Shown: in pieces, positions 1-8,429 of the stretch
Position numbering within the stretch: the stretch's first letter is position 1
Layout: every line of letters begins with the position of its first letter
From: Candidatus Bathyarchaeota archaeon
Lineage (GTDB): Archaea; Thermoproteota; Bathyarchaeia; TCS64
Reading direction: 5' to 3'
Assembly: GCA_026014815.1 (NCBI GenBank)
Contig: JAOZHP010000088.1
Coordinates: 1-64,000, forward strand
Length of the DNA: 64,000 nt
Translations under genes and position numbers: made by a program
The notes under the pieces: model-generated
The model's database searches: none
Told to the model about the DNA's origin: nothing
Seen by the model: the letters and a program-made list of their open reading frames with translations, nothing else

Positions 1-1252
1 CATGTCCATCCACCTTGACACTGCCCGTCACGGGGTCATAAAACCTGTAGAGTAGGTTGATCATTGTTGTCTTACCTACCCCAGTAGGTCCAACGAGAGC
101 CACGGTGGTTTTAGGCTCGATCTCAAGATCGATATCCCAAAGTACCTGCTGATCCTGCTTGTACCCGAAGTTTAGATCCTCGTAGCTGATCTTACCGTCG
201 ATGCGTGGAAGCTCCATTGCTCCCTCACTGCTGGTGATGGTGACTGGCGTGTCCATGATACCGAAGACGCGTTCAGCCGCAGCGAGGGCTGACTGGACGC
301 TGTTCCAGAAGCCGCTGAGGTCTTGGATAGGCATGAAGAACCTACCGAGGTAGCTCATGAACCCGAAGAGCACCCCCAAGCTGAGGTCGCCCTTCATGAC
401 CGCTGAGCCGCCGAACCAGAGGACAAGGAAGTTGCCTACCGCCGTAAAGATCTGTACTGCAGGCCAGAAAGCAGACATTACCTGACCTGCCTGAACATTG
501 GCCTGCATGTTGCTCAGGTTTACTTGCTGGAACTCTCTGCGCGTCGCGCCTTCCCGGCTGTAGCTCTGTATCTCCTTCATGCCGCTGACGCTTTCCTCCA
601 TCTTGGCGGAGACGCTTGCAATTGTCTTACGGGTCTCCCTGTAAACTTTCCTGACTCGTCTGCCCCAGAAATAGAGGAACAGCGCCATCATGGGGATGAC
701 GCTGAAAGTGATAAGGCTGAGCCACCAGTTCATGTAGAGCATGATGCCGATGATACCGAATAGGGTGATCAGGTCAGCCACCACGTTAGCGATGCCACTG
801 GATACCAACTCAGTGATCTTGTCAATGTCATTGGTGCCCCTAGACACGATGCTTCCCACTTCCCGCGTAGCGAAAAAGTCGAGTCCGAGACGTTGAAGAT
901 GCCTGAATATATCCATACGTATCTCGTACTCTAGCTTGCTGCCAAGCCAGCTGATGAGGAACCTCTGCCCATATTGGGCTACGAAGATTAACGCATAGAC
1001 AACGAGGAAGCCTCCGCTGATCAATATGAGACCCTGAGTATCCAGTTTTTCGATGTACTTGTCAATAGCCAGGCTGAACATGTAAGGTGGAAGCAAGTTG
1101 ATCATGGAACTCCCAAGAATAGCCACGAGAAGCATGAAGCTCTCCTTTCTCTGACTGAGGATGTATCCTACCATTCGCTTGAAAAGTACCATATCGGGTA
1201 TGGAGCGTTCATAATCGTCGTCCGAGGCGTATCTCCTCATTCTCCATCCCAT
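1..1252 (-). CDS. ABC transporter, permease/ATP-binding exporter (3' end truncated by window edge)
   Basis: Reverse-strand reading from ATG at 1252 gives MGWRMRRYASDDDYERSIPDMVLFKRMVGYILSQRKESF..., a TM domain, then ...VALVGPTGVGKTTMINLLYRFYDPVTGSVKVDG (Walker A); start overlaps the stop of the next ORF. Confidence 0.88.
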   Translation of the reverse strand, partial: MGWRMRRYASDDDYERSIPDMVLFKRMVGYILSQRKESFMLLVAILGSSMINLLPPYMFSLAIDKYIEKLDTQGLILISGGFLVVYALIFVAQYGQRFLISWLGSKLEYEIRMDIFRHLQRLGLDFFATREVGSIVSRGTNDIDKITELVSSGIANVVADLITLFGIIGIMLYMNWWLSLITFSVIPMMALFLYFWGRRVRKVYRETRKTIASVSAKMEESVSGMKEIQSYSREGATRREFQQVNLSNMQANVQAGQVMSAFWPAVQIFTAVGNFLVLWFGGSAVMKGDLSLGVLFGFMSYLGRFFMPIQDLSGFWNSVQSALAAAERVFGIMDTPVTITSSEGAMELPRIDGKISYEDLNFGYKQDQQVLWDIDLEIEPKTTVALVGPTGVGKTTMINLLYRFYDPVTGSVKVDGH

Positions 1253-3129
1253 TAGGACCCGCCTCCCTCGGCGCCGGCTATCTGAGTCCGGTACAGCTTG
1301 TAGTAGATGCCCTGAAGCTTCATGAGGTCCTCGTGAATTCCTTCCTCGGCTATCTCCCCCTCCTCAAGAACGATGATGTAGTCAGCTTTCTTGATGCTAC
1401 TAAGGCGTTGAGTGATGATGAATGTGGTCCTGTTCTCCAATAATTCATCCAGTGCTTTCTGAATCTCGTACTCCGTCTGCGTGTCAACGCTGCTGGTACT
1501 GTCATCAAGGATCAATATCTTAGGATTCTTCAACAAGGCACGAGCGATAGCAACACGCTGCTTCTGTCCACCACTAAGTGTTACGCCTCGTTCACCCACC
1601 CTAGTGTCATAGCCCTCAGGAAGCCCCTCGATGAACTCGTTGATCTTGGCCTGCTTCGCGGCCTCCTTAATGCCTTCAAGACTCGCGTTCTGCACGCCGT
1701 AAGCGATGTTTTCCTTGAGAGTGGTGCTGAAAATATAAGGGTCCTGCCGCACGATACCTATATGAGTTCTCAGGCTCTTGATGGTGATATCCTGTATGTC
1801 CACGCCGTCCAGCCTGATACAGCCCTTAGACACATCATAGAACCTGGGCACAAGATTGATTATGCTGCTCTTCCCCGAGCCAGTCGCGCCTAATATAGCC
1901 ACTGTCTGACCTGACTCCACTGTCAGATCAATGTCTTTGAGCACCATGTATTTACCGTCGTAGCTGAACCACACGTCCTCGAAGGTGATCTCACCCTCTA
2001 TCTCTGCAATCTCAATTGCTCCCTCCTTATCGCTCACGTCCACCTGAGCATCAACGATCTCGAACACACGCTCAGCAGCCGCGTTAGCCCTGACGAACAT
2101 GCTTGTCATGAACCCAAGCATGCGGACTGGTCTCAGAAGACGCGACATGTAGAAGTAAAAAGCAACCATGCTGCCGACGCTAAGAGTCCCGGCCATGACC
2201 TGGTTACCACCGTACCAGAGTATGATTACGAGTCCTACGCTGCCGATTAGCGTGGCGAGAGGCATGAACAAAGCCCTGAGCCGAGCCAACGTGATATTGA
2301 TGTCAAAGAACTTAGCTACCTCCACCTCGAATTTTTCTTCCTCAAAGCTCTCCCTGTTGAAGCCCCTGACCACGCGGAGCCCTGACAGGTTCTCTTGGAG
2401 TACGCTTGTGATTACTCCGTTCTGCTCCCGTGTCTCTCGCCACAGGGGAGTAACGTTTCTTGAGTAGACACGCGTCGAGTAGAGGAGGAACGGTATCACA
2501 AGTAAGGAAACTAGTGTTAACTCAAGGTTTAGACTCATCATGCTGTACACCACCAAGCCCAGTGTCAGCAGGTTACTGAGAGCCATCCTGATACTCATGT
2601 TAAAAAACCTTCCAAGCATGTTGATGTCCCCCGTGGCCCGTGCCATGAGTTGCCCTGTGCGTTGCTGGTCATAGAAGCTAAAGCTCTGCTCTAGGAGGCT
2701 ATTGTACATGTCGTTCCTTATGTCGTATCCTGCCCGCTGGCTGACAATCTCTAGCATGTACCTCTGAATGAAACTGAGGCCACCTGTCAACAACGCGATG
2801 ACCACGAGGCTTAAACTGAACACTAGGAGAGTCGCGAAACCGGAGTCCATGGCGGCTACATCCGTCACCCATCCCGAGACCGGCAACAAAACACTGGAAG
2901 CTACCTTGGTGACACCTGTCCCGGCATCGATCTGCTCCCCGGATGCCACGTCCTTCACTATATCCACTATGCCACCTATGATGGCTGGTGATAGGATTCC
3001 GAGAAACGTGCTCAAAACCACCATGACGAGGATAGCTTTCAGCTCCCAGTAGGGAGTGATGTAGCTGAACAATCTACCGAATATGCTCCACTGAACCTTC
3101 CGGGAGCTAGCGTCACCGCTAGAACTCAT
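1252..3129 (-). CDS. ABC transporter, permease/ATP-binding exporter
   Basis: 625 aa; Walker A GATGSGKSS, signature LSGGQKQR, Walker B ILILDDSTSSVD, N-terminal 6-TM domain. Confidence 0.93.
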   Translation of the reverse strand: MSSSGDASSRKVQWSIFGRLFSYITPYWELKAILVMVVLSTFLGILSPAIIGGIVDIVKDVASGEQIDAGTGVTKVASSVLLPVSGWVTDVAAMDSGFATLLVFSLSLVVIALLTGGLSFIQRYMLEIVSQRAGYDIRNDMYNSLLEQSFSFYDQQRTGQLMARATGDINMLGRFFNMSIRMALSNLLTLGLVVYSMMSLNLELTLVSLLVIPFLLYSTRVYSRNVTPLWRETREQNGVITSVLQENLSGLRVVRGFNRESFEEEKFEVEVAKFFDINITLARLRALFMPLATLIGSVGLVIILWYGGNQVMAGTLSVGSMVAFYFYMSRLLRPVRMLGFMTSMFVRANAAAERVFEIVDAQVDVSDKEGAIEIAEIEGEITFEDVWFSYDGKYMVLKDIDLTVESGQTVAILGATGSGKSSIINLVPRFYDVSKGCIRLDGVDIQDITIKSLRTHIGIVRQDPYIFSTTLKENIAYGVQNASLEGIKEAAKQAKINEFIEGLPEGYDTRVGERGVTLSGGQKQRVAIARALLKNPKILILDDSTSSVDTQTEYEIQKALDELLENRTTFIITQRLSSIKKADYIIVLEEGEIAEEGIHEDLMKLQGIYYKLYRTQIAGAEGGGS

Positions 3130-3740
3130 TGAACCCTGTGTTCCCCCTTGATCTCGTCGATGATGTCGCTGAGTCTCTGTGATGCTTCAACGTATTCCGG
3201 GTCCTTGCGGAGCTGCATGTGGCTGAGGATGCTGGCCACGTTCCTCGCCCCGTAACTCTTTCGTTGAACAGGGGTTTTTCTCTGGGAAAGCCGATCCTCG
3301 AACGCTTTCTTCTCCCTCAGGTAACATGTCCTGAGAAGATTCCTGACCTCATCTTCTCTGTCCTTCGGGACGATGACGCTATATGCCTCTAATCCCTTGA
3401 GCAGTCTATCGATATAATCTTCCTGCCAAGCCGAGAAGTCCGGGTCCTCGCTGAGGGCCTCTGTGAGACTGTAAGCGACATGGTACCTCCTGCTTACACT
3501 CCTATAGTAGGGTTGAACCATGTTCCTGACTTTCTCTTCCCGTGTAACCTTGATGAGCCCAGCTTCACGGAGTACGTTCAGGTGGTGAATAACGCTGCTG
3601 TGGTTTCTCTCAAGAGCCTTGGCTAGGTCCGTAACTGATTGTTCACGGTGTCTGAGAATGTGTAGTATCTGTCTCCGCGTGGGGTCTGCTAGGAGTTTAG
3701 CTACCTCAGGGTCCTTGATAATGAATGTATCTACACTCAA
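3126..3740 (-). CDS. ArsR-like winged-helix transcriptional regulator
   Basis: N-terminal LLADPTRRQILHILRHREQSVTDLAKALERNHSSVIHHLNVLREAGLIKVTREEKVRNMVQPYYR typical wHTH; overlaps ABC gene start. Confidence 0.85.
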   Translation of the reverse strand: MSVDTFIIKDPEVAKLLADPTRRQILHILRHREQSVTDLAKALERNHSSVIHHLNVLREAGLIKVTREEKVRNMVQPYYRSVSRRYHVAYSLTEALSEDPDFSAWQEDYIDRLLKGLEAYSVIVPKDREDEVRNLLRTCYLREKKAFEDRLSQRKTPVQRKSYGARNVASILSHMQLRKDPEYVEASQRLSDIIDEIKGEHRVQ

Positions 3741-3768
3741 CAGTATCGCTACAATTCAGTGTAACGGT

Positions 3769-4188
3769 TTAATATACTTTACCTTTTTTGGAGGCAAATA
3801 GCTTAGCCAAGACTATTCTCTCAGTCTCAATATCAACACGGGTCAACTCGTCCATGCCAATAAAGAAAACCTCTTCAGCCTCGTTGCATCTTGGTTCCCC
3901 TTCCCAGCCCTCACAGAGGTGATAATGAACCAACTGAGTCTCATGTGGTGTCTCCCAAGTCATCATATCCACACATTCATAGCAATCACAGGTAAGCCCA
4001 AGCTCCTCGCGAAGCTCCCTCCTACACGCATCCACCAGGGATTCACCTTCTTCTACGTGCCCTCCTGGGACAACTACGACTCCGGGGTCAGTCAACTTGT
4101 CCATCGTACGCCTCTCCACAAGCAGTTTTCCATCCCTCAAGAGGATGAGAGCGACAGTACGCACTGTCGGTTTAACTAATCCAGACAT
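3769..4188 (-). CDS. NUDIX hydrolase
   Basis: Nudix box GGHVEEGESLVDACRRELREELGL. Confidence 0.92.
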   Translation of the reverse strand: MSGLVKPTVRTVALILLRDGKLLVERRTMDKLTDPGVVVVPGGHVEEGESLVDACRRELREELGLTCDCYECVDMMTWETPHETQLVHYHLCEGWEGEPRCNEAEEVFFIGMDELTRVDIETERIVLAKLFASKKGKVY

Positions 4189-4214
4189 AACAATAAGGTT
4201 AGAAAATAATGGTA

Positions 4215-4535
4215 TTACTTCTTTCGGCTTAGGCCACGTGCCTTCTGACCTGAACTGGTCCTGCCCCTATGAACCCTCCTGATATGGGGCTTGCCCGTCT
4301 GCTTTGGCTTCTTGAAGCTGACCTTTGCCTTCTTAGCTTCCTTGAGGTACTCCTTGAGTGTCTCCACGTTCTCCTCGTGGCTTGTGCCTCGGCGCTTGTC
4401 AACGGGGATACCTAGACGTACGGCCTCACTGGGAGTGAGTTCAACGGCTTTAAGTTCGTCAACACTGAAACCTTTGCCTTCCCTGATCCGGTCACCGCGT
4501 TCGACGACCGGGTTAATCATTCTAACCATACGCAT
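4215..4535 (-). CDS. rpl13e: Ribosomal protein L13e
   Basis: GKGFSVDELKAVELTPSEAVRLGIPVDKRRGTSHEENVETLKEYL matches L13e pattern; directly downstream of S9. Confidence 0.78.
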   Translation of the reverse strand: MRMVRMINPVVERGDRIREGKGFSVDELKAVELTPSEAVRLGIPVDKRRGTSHEENVETLKEYLKEAKKAKVSFKKPKQTGKPHIRRVHRGRTSSGQKARGLSRKK

Positions 4536-4946
4536 CTACCTGTAGCTCTTCTGTTTCCTACGCCTCGCGCCTGGTCCACCGAACTTTTTGGCCTCCTTAC
4601 GCCTTGCATCTCCTGCAAGCATGGTCCTATCATACTCGATGTACTTTGCACGTAGGCGCTTGCTCTTAGTGAACTTGACTAGTCCCAGTGCGATTCCCAT
4701 GCGGGCGGCCTCGGCCTGACTCATTACGCCTCCGCCGTGGGTCTTGATGCTGATATCCACTCTGCCCCTGTAGTCACCTGCAAGCATATACGCCTCTAAT
4801 ATCTTCTCACGAGCCAAGTAAGGCTCAACGAGGTGGATGGGTGTGTTGTTGATCCTGATGCGTCCTTTGCCCTCTGAAACGACGACCCTTGCCTTGCTGG
4901 TCTTGCGCTTACCGGTTGCCAGAACTGACTTTTTCTTTACAGACAT
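4536..4946 (-). CDS. rps9: 30S ribosomal protein S9
   Basis: [25 protein letters not shown] ... [20 protein letters not shown] ... C-terminal [11 protein letters not shown]. Confidence 0.96.
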   Translation of the reverse strand: MSVKKKSVLATGKRKTSKARVVVSEGKGRIRINNTPIHLVEPYLAREKILEAYMLAGDYRGRVDISIKTHGGGVMSQAEAARMGIALGLVKFTKSKRLRAKYIEYDRTMLAGDARRKEAKKFGGPGARRRKQKSYR

Positions 4947-4952
4947 CTCTTA

Positions 4953-5375
4953 TCACTTCTTCCAGCCGATGCTCTCGGCGATCACTCCAATGGTCACGAA
5001 CCTGCGGTTCAGGTTACTTGAGTGAACCTCTGGCATCTTTGCTTTCTCAGCGGTTTCCAGTTCCTCAGGGACACCGATATGAACTTTGAGGCGGCTGAAC
5101 GCCTTTTTTCCTTTGTCCTTCCTGTAAGGTAGCATACCTCTGATGGTTCTGCGGACCATCCTGTGGGGTTGCCTGTAGTGGATGGGTCCCTTGCCGTGGC
5201 CACCGACCTCAAGGAACTTGTGCTCCTTCTTTAGGATCATGTGGCGGTTCCCTGAAACGACGATGTTCTCAGCGTTTACTATCTCGATTTTTTCCCCTGC
5301 GAGAAGCCTCTTGGCGACTATGCTAGCCATCCTGCCCAGTATAAGGCCGTCTCCGTCGATAACTGTCATGCTCAT
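4953..5375 (-). CDS. rpl13: 50S ribosomal protein L13
   Basis: MSMTVIDGDGLILGRMASIVAKRLLAGEKIEIVNAENIVVSG; start chosen at internal Met (ORF extends to 5453). Confidence 0.95.
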   Translation of the reverse strand: MSMTVIDGDGLILGRMASIVAKRLLAGEKIEIVNAENIVVSGNRHMILKKEHKFLEVGGHGKGPIHYRQPHRMVRRTIRGMLPYRKDKGKKAFSRLKVHIGVPEELETAEKAKMPEVHSSNLNRRFVTIGVIAESIGWKK

Positions 5376-5566
5376 TTTATTCATCCTTGGAACGGCTAGA
5401 GCCGCCATATTGCAACCCTCTGAACAACGTTTATGCGTATAAAGGTTTTCCAAATCCTGATGCTACAACCGTCATATGGAAAATCCCAGATAGGTGAGAC
5501 AACGCATCCCCAAACCATTTTAAAGCCAAGGGTCACCCTCTCCTCGCGGCTTATTGGCCATGGAAT

Positions 5567-6745
5567 ATGACGGTTCCGGAGGCCGAGCTGTCAAGGGTTC
5601 ACTGGTTGAGGTCTGGCATGGAGAAAAATTACATCTTGAAATGTTTCTCGGATAATCCAACCTACATCCGAGACAGCAGCCTCAAGGAACTAAGGGAAGT
5701 TGATGTCGTGGTTTTTGACTGCGACGGCGTGCTCTTGGACATACGAGAGTCCTACTGCCGGTCAGTGGCTAGGACCACAACCGTCATCATTGAGGCATTC
5801 ACTGGGACACGAATAGAGGAATCATTCTTTGACGCCGACCTTAACTTCGCTTACAAACAGACAGGGGGCTTCAATAACGACTGGGCTTTAACCTATACCC
5901 TCATCATGAAGCTGCTCGCCGATTTATCCTCTAAGGAACTTGACATGATCAACGAGGTCGCTGATCGATCCTTGAGGTATGAGACCCCCTTTGAGAGGTT
6001 CCAGTACATCCAGGAACACAGACCCGAGGTATCAATACATGTTGAAGGAGTAAAGGAAAGGCTCCATGACTTCGCCATGAGCTTGGATAGCACCGGTGTC
6101 AAAGCCGTGGATGAAAGGCTTTTCTCGAAGCTTGGTCCCGTAAAAAGGGCCTTGAACTTCCCTGGAGATGTAGGGGAAAGTATGGTCTCAACGTTATTCG
6201 AGGAGACATTAGGGGGAACTCAACTGTTCCAGGAGACCTTCGGACAGTCTGCTACATTTAATCAGGGCGACACCGGGTTCATCGAGAACGAGAGAGTTGT
6301 GGTCTCGGAGGAGACTCTGGAAAAGCTCAGTGTTCTTCTTGGCGGTAACAGGATGGGTATTGCCTCCGGAAGTCTGGCTAACACGGCACGCCATGCACTT
6401 GGAGATATTTTAAACAAGTTTCGTTCTGACGCTCAGGTCTGGCACGATGACGTAGCAAAAGCCGTCAAGGCTACAGGGAGGAGTGATCTTCACAAGCCCA
6501 ACCCTTACGCCTTGCTCAGGGCATTAGAGCCGTTCAAGCCATACAAGCGTGTTCTCTACGTTGGTGATACCTCCGCTGATTATATGACTTCTACTCGAGC
6601 CGGAGTGCTCTTCGCAGGGGTTTATGGCAGCGTGTCAGCGTCAGAGCGGACAAAAGACGCTTTCATTGAGCTAGGTTGCAGCGTTGTGGCTCCGACAGTG
6701 AACGATCTACCGGATGTCTTGAGGACGGCACGCGAATCAAATTAA
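5567..6745 (+). CDS. HAD-superfamily hydrolase
   Basis: Motif I VVFDCDGVLLD, motif II IASGS, motif III/IV VLYVGDTSADYMTSTRAG. Confidence 0.85.
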   Translation: MTVPEAELSRVHWLRSGMEKNYILKCFSDNPTYIRDSSLKELREVDVVVFDCDGVLLDIRESYCRSVARTTTVIIEAFTGTRIEESFFDADLNFAYKQTGGFNNDWALTYTLIMKLLADLSSKELDMINEVADRSLRYETPFERFQYIQEHRPEVSIHVEGVKERLHDFAMSLDSTGVKAVDERLFSKLGPVKRALNFPGDVGESMVSTLFEETLGGTQLFQETFGQSATFNQGDTGFIENERVVVSEETLEKLSVLLGGNRMGIASGSLANTARHALGDILNKFRSDAQVWHDDVAKAVKATGRSDLHKPNPYALLRALEPFKPYKRVLYVGDTSADYMTSTRAGVLFAGVYGSVSASERTKDAFIELGCSVVAPTVNDLPDVLRTARESN

Positions 6746-6800
6746 ACCCCCCATTATTCATCCACAAGATTTTATGTCGTGCTTCATCTAATGACAGGCG

Positions 6801-7490
6801 ATGTGTCCCAAAGTAGTTGTGATCATCTCAGCGGATGGCGAGTGGAGAGCCATCCCCAAGATATATCCAGACGCCAAGTTCAAGGACTCTTCTTACGGTC
6901 AATGGTTCTAGGCAGAGATTACCGGTGAGCCGGTTATTTTCTTTCACGGTGGCTGGGCGAAGATACCCTCCGCTGCCTCAGCGCAGTACGCCATCGACCG
7001 GTGGAGCCCCGAGCTGATAATCAATATGGGCACCTGTGGAGGGTTCAAGGGCGAGATCGAGAGGGACACCATTACTCTCGTGGAAAAAGCCGTGGTCTAT
7101 GACATAATCAACCAGATGAGTGACACAGACGAGGTCATAGCCAAGTTCACCACAGAGATCGACCTCTCATGGCTGAGAGACACACCTATACCAGTGACAC
7201 GTGCCTCCATCGTCAGCGGCGACCGTGACCTAAGACCCGAGGACATACCCCTGCTCAAAGAGAAATACAAAGCAACGGTGGGAGACTGGGAATCAGGCGG
7301 AATCGCGTGGGTGTGCAAACAGAACAACACAAGACTCCTCATCATGCGTGGCGTCTCGGACCTAGTTGGGGCATCAGGTGGTGACGCATACGACGGGAAG
7401 ACGGTGGTCTGGATCGAGGCTGCCGAGAGGATAATGAAGAAACTGGTGGCCTCGCTTCCCGGCTGGATAAGTCTGTTACCCCAGCCATGA
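6801..7490 (+). pseudogene. Nucleoside phosphorylase/nucleosidase-like gene with an in-frame TAG codon at 6909-6911
   Basis: Frame reads MCPKVVVIISADGEWRAIPKIYPDAKFKDSSYGQWF*AEITGEPVIFFHGGWAKIPSAASAQYAIDRWSPELIINMGTCGGFKGEIERDTITLVEKAVVYD... without any frame change; listed ORF starts only at 7026. Confidence 0.65.
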
Positions 7491-8429
7491 GGCTAGCCGG
7501 TGCATCATCTTGGTGAAGTCACCGCCTGTGCTTAACTCTATGAGCTGGACTCCCGGCTCCTCTTCCAGTTGCATGTAGTGTCTCTTCATATCTGGGTCAT
7601 CACCCAGCAGTACTACAAGCACGTCCAGGTTTGACCTAGCGAGGCTGCTCAGCAGTTCAACAGTTTTCTCGTTTTCCGTTTCGGTGTCCTCGCCAATGAT
7701 GGAGACTGGTTTGCCGTCGGTTATCACCACGACGCGCTCAGGCTCCTGCAGAAGGACCTCTCCCAGTGCTTGGTCTAGCCTTGTTTCCTTTCCTTTGGGC
7801 TCCACTTCACTCGCATCATGGATATGTTTGATTTCTGCGCCTACGCTGTGAATAGAGGTATTGACCTGCGCCAGGGTGATAACGCCGGCGAGGAACTGTG
7901 CTATCGTGATCTTCTGGTACTGTTCCCAGAGACTCCATGGCTCCACCATGCTCTCGCTGCTGTCCAGAAGCAAGGCTGTTCTCGTGTTTTTCATCCGAGG
8001 TGCAGCTTTGTAGTCGTTGACTGTTTGTCTGTAGGAGCCTAGAAGCTCAAGAAAGTCGTAGTGACGTTTCTCTCTTATGATCCGTAACGCGTTTCTGTCC
8101 TCGTCGTAGTTAGTGACTGGCTGCATATGTGGACGTGTGACCTGCGAGCTGTCCACTGCTGGCGTGGCTATCTTTGCTTCGGGGTCCTCAAGGATTGCCG
8201 CGTAGAAGCCTCCTCCTCCCCCAAAGTAGATGAGGTCTGGACGTTTTTTCCCCTCAAGGTCAAGTGTGAGGCGGCCTTCATCGATGTACTCCTTGACCTG
8301 TTGCTCCAAGTCGTGTTTCTCTATGAAGATGTGGCTGGTTTTTTTACCGTCCACGTATGTGACGCCGCGTCCTTTGATCCTGAAAACCAGTGAGACTATC
8401 GGGACGTCGTCACTTGGAGTGGCGCTCAT
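7476..8429 (-). CDS. VWA (von Willebrand factor A) domain protein, MoxR partner
   Basis: TALLLDSSESMVEPW (MIDAS-like DxSxS) and VVVITDGKPVS; overlaps the start of the AAA ATPase gene. Confidence 0.8.
   Translation of the reverse strand: MSATPSDDVPIVSLVFRIKGRGVTYVDGKKTSHIFIEKHDLEQQVKEYIDEGRLTLDLEGKKRPDLIYFGGGGGFYAAILEDPEAKIATPAVDSSQVTRPHMQPVTNYDEDRNALRIIREKRHYDFLELLGSYRQTVNDYKAAPRMKNTRTALLLDSSESMVEPWSLWEQYQKITIAQFLAGVITLAQVNTSIHSVGAEIKHIHDASEVEPKGKETRLDQALGEVLLQEPERVVVITDGKPVSIIGEDTETENEKTVELLSSLARSNLDVLVVLLGDDPDMKRHYMQLEEEPGVQLIELSTGGDFTKMMHRLASWLG

Noticed and set aside
6909-6911. Genome-wide pyrrolysine recoding of TAG
   Set aside because: Many genes in the window terminate cleanly at TAG and no pyl genes are visible, so only a local event is supported
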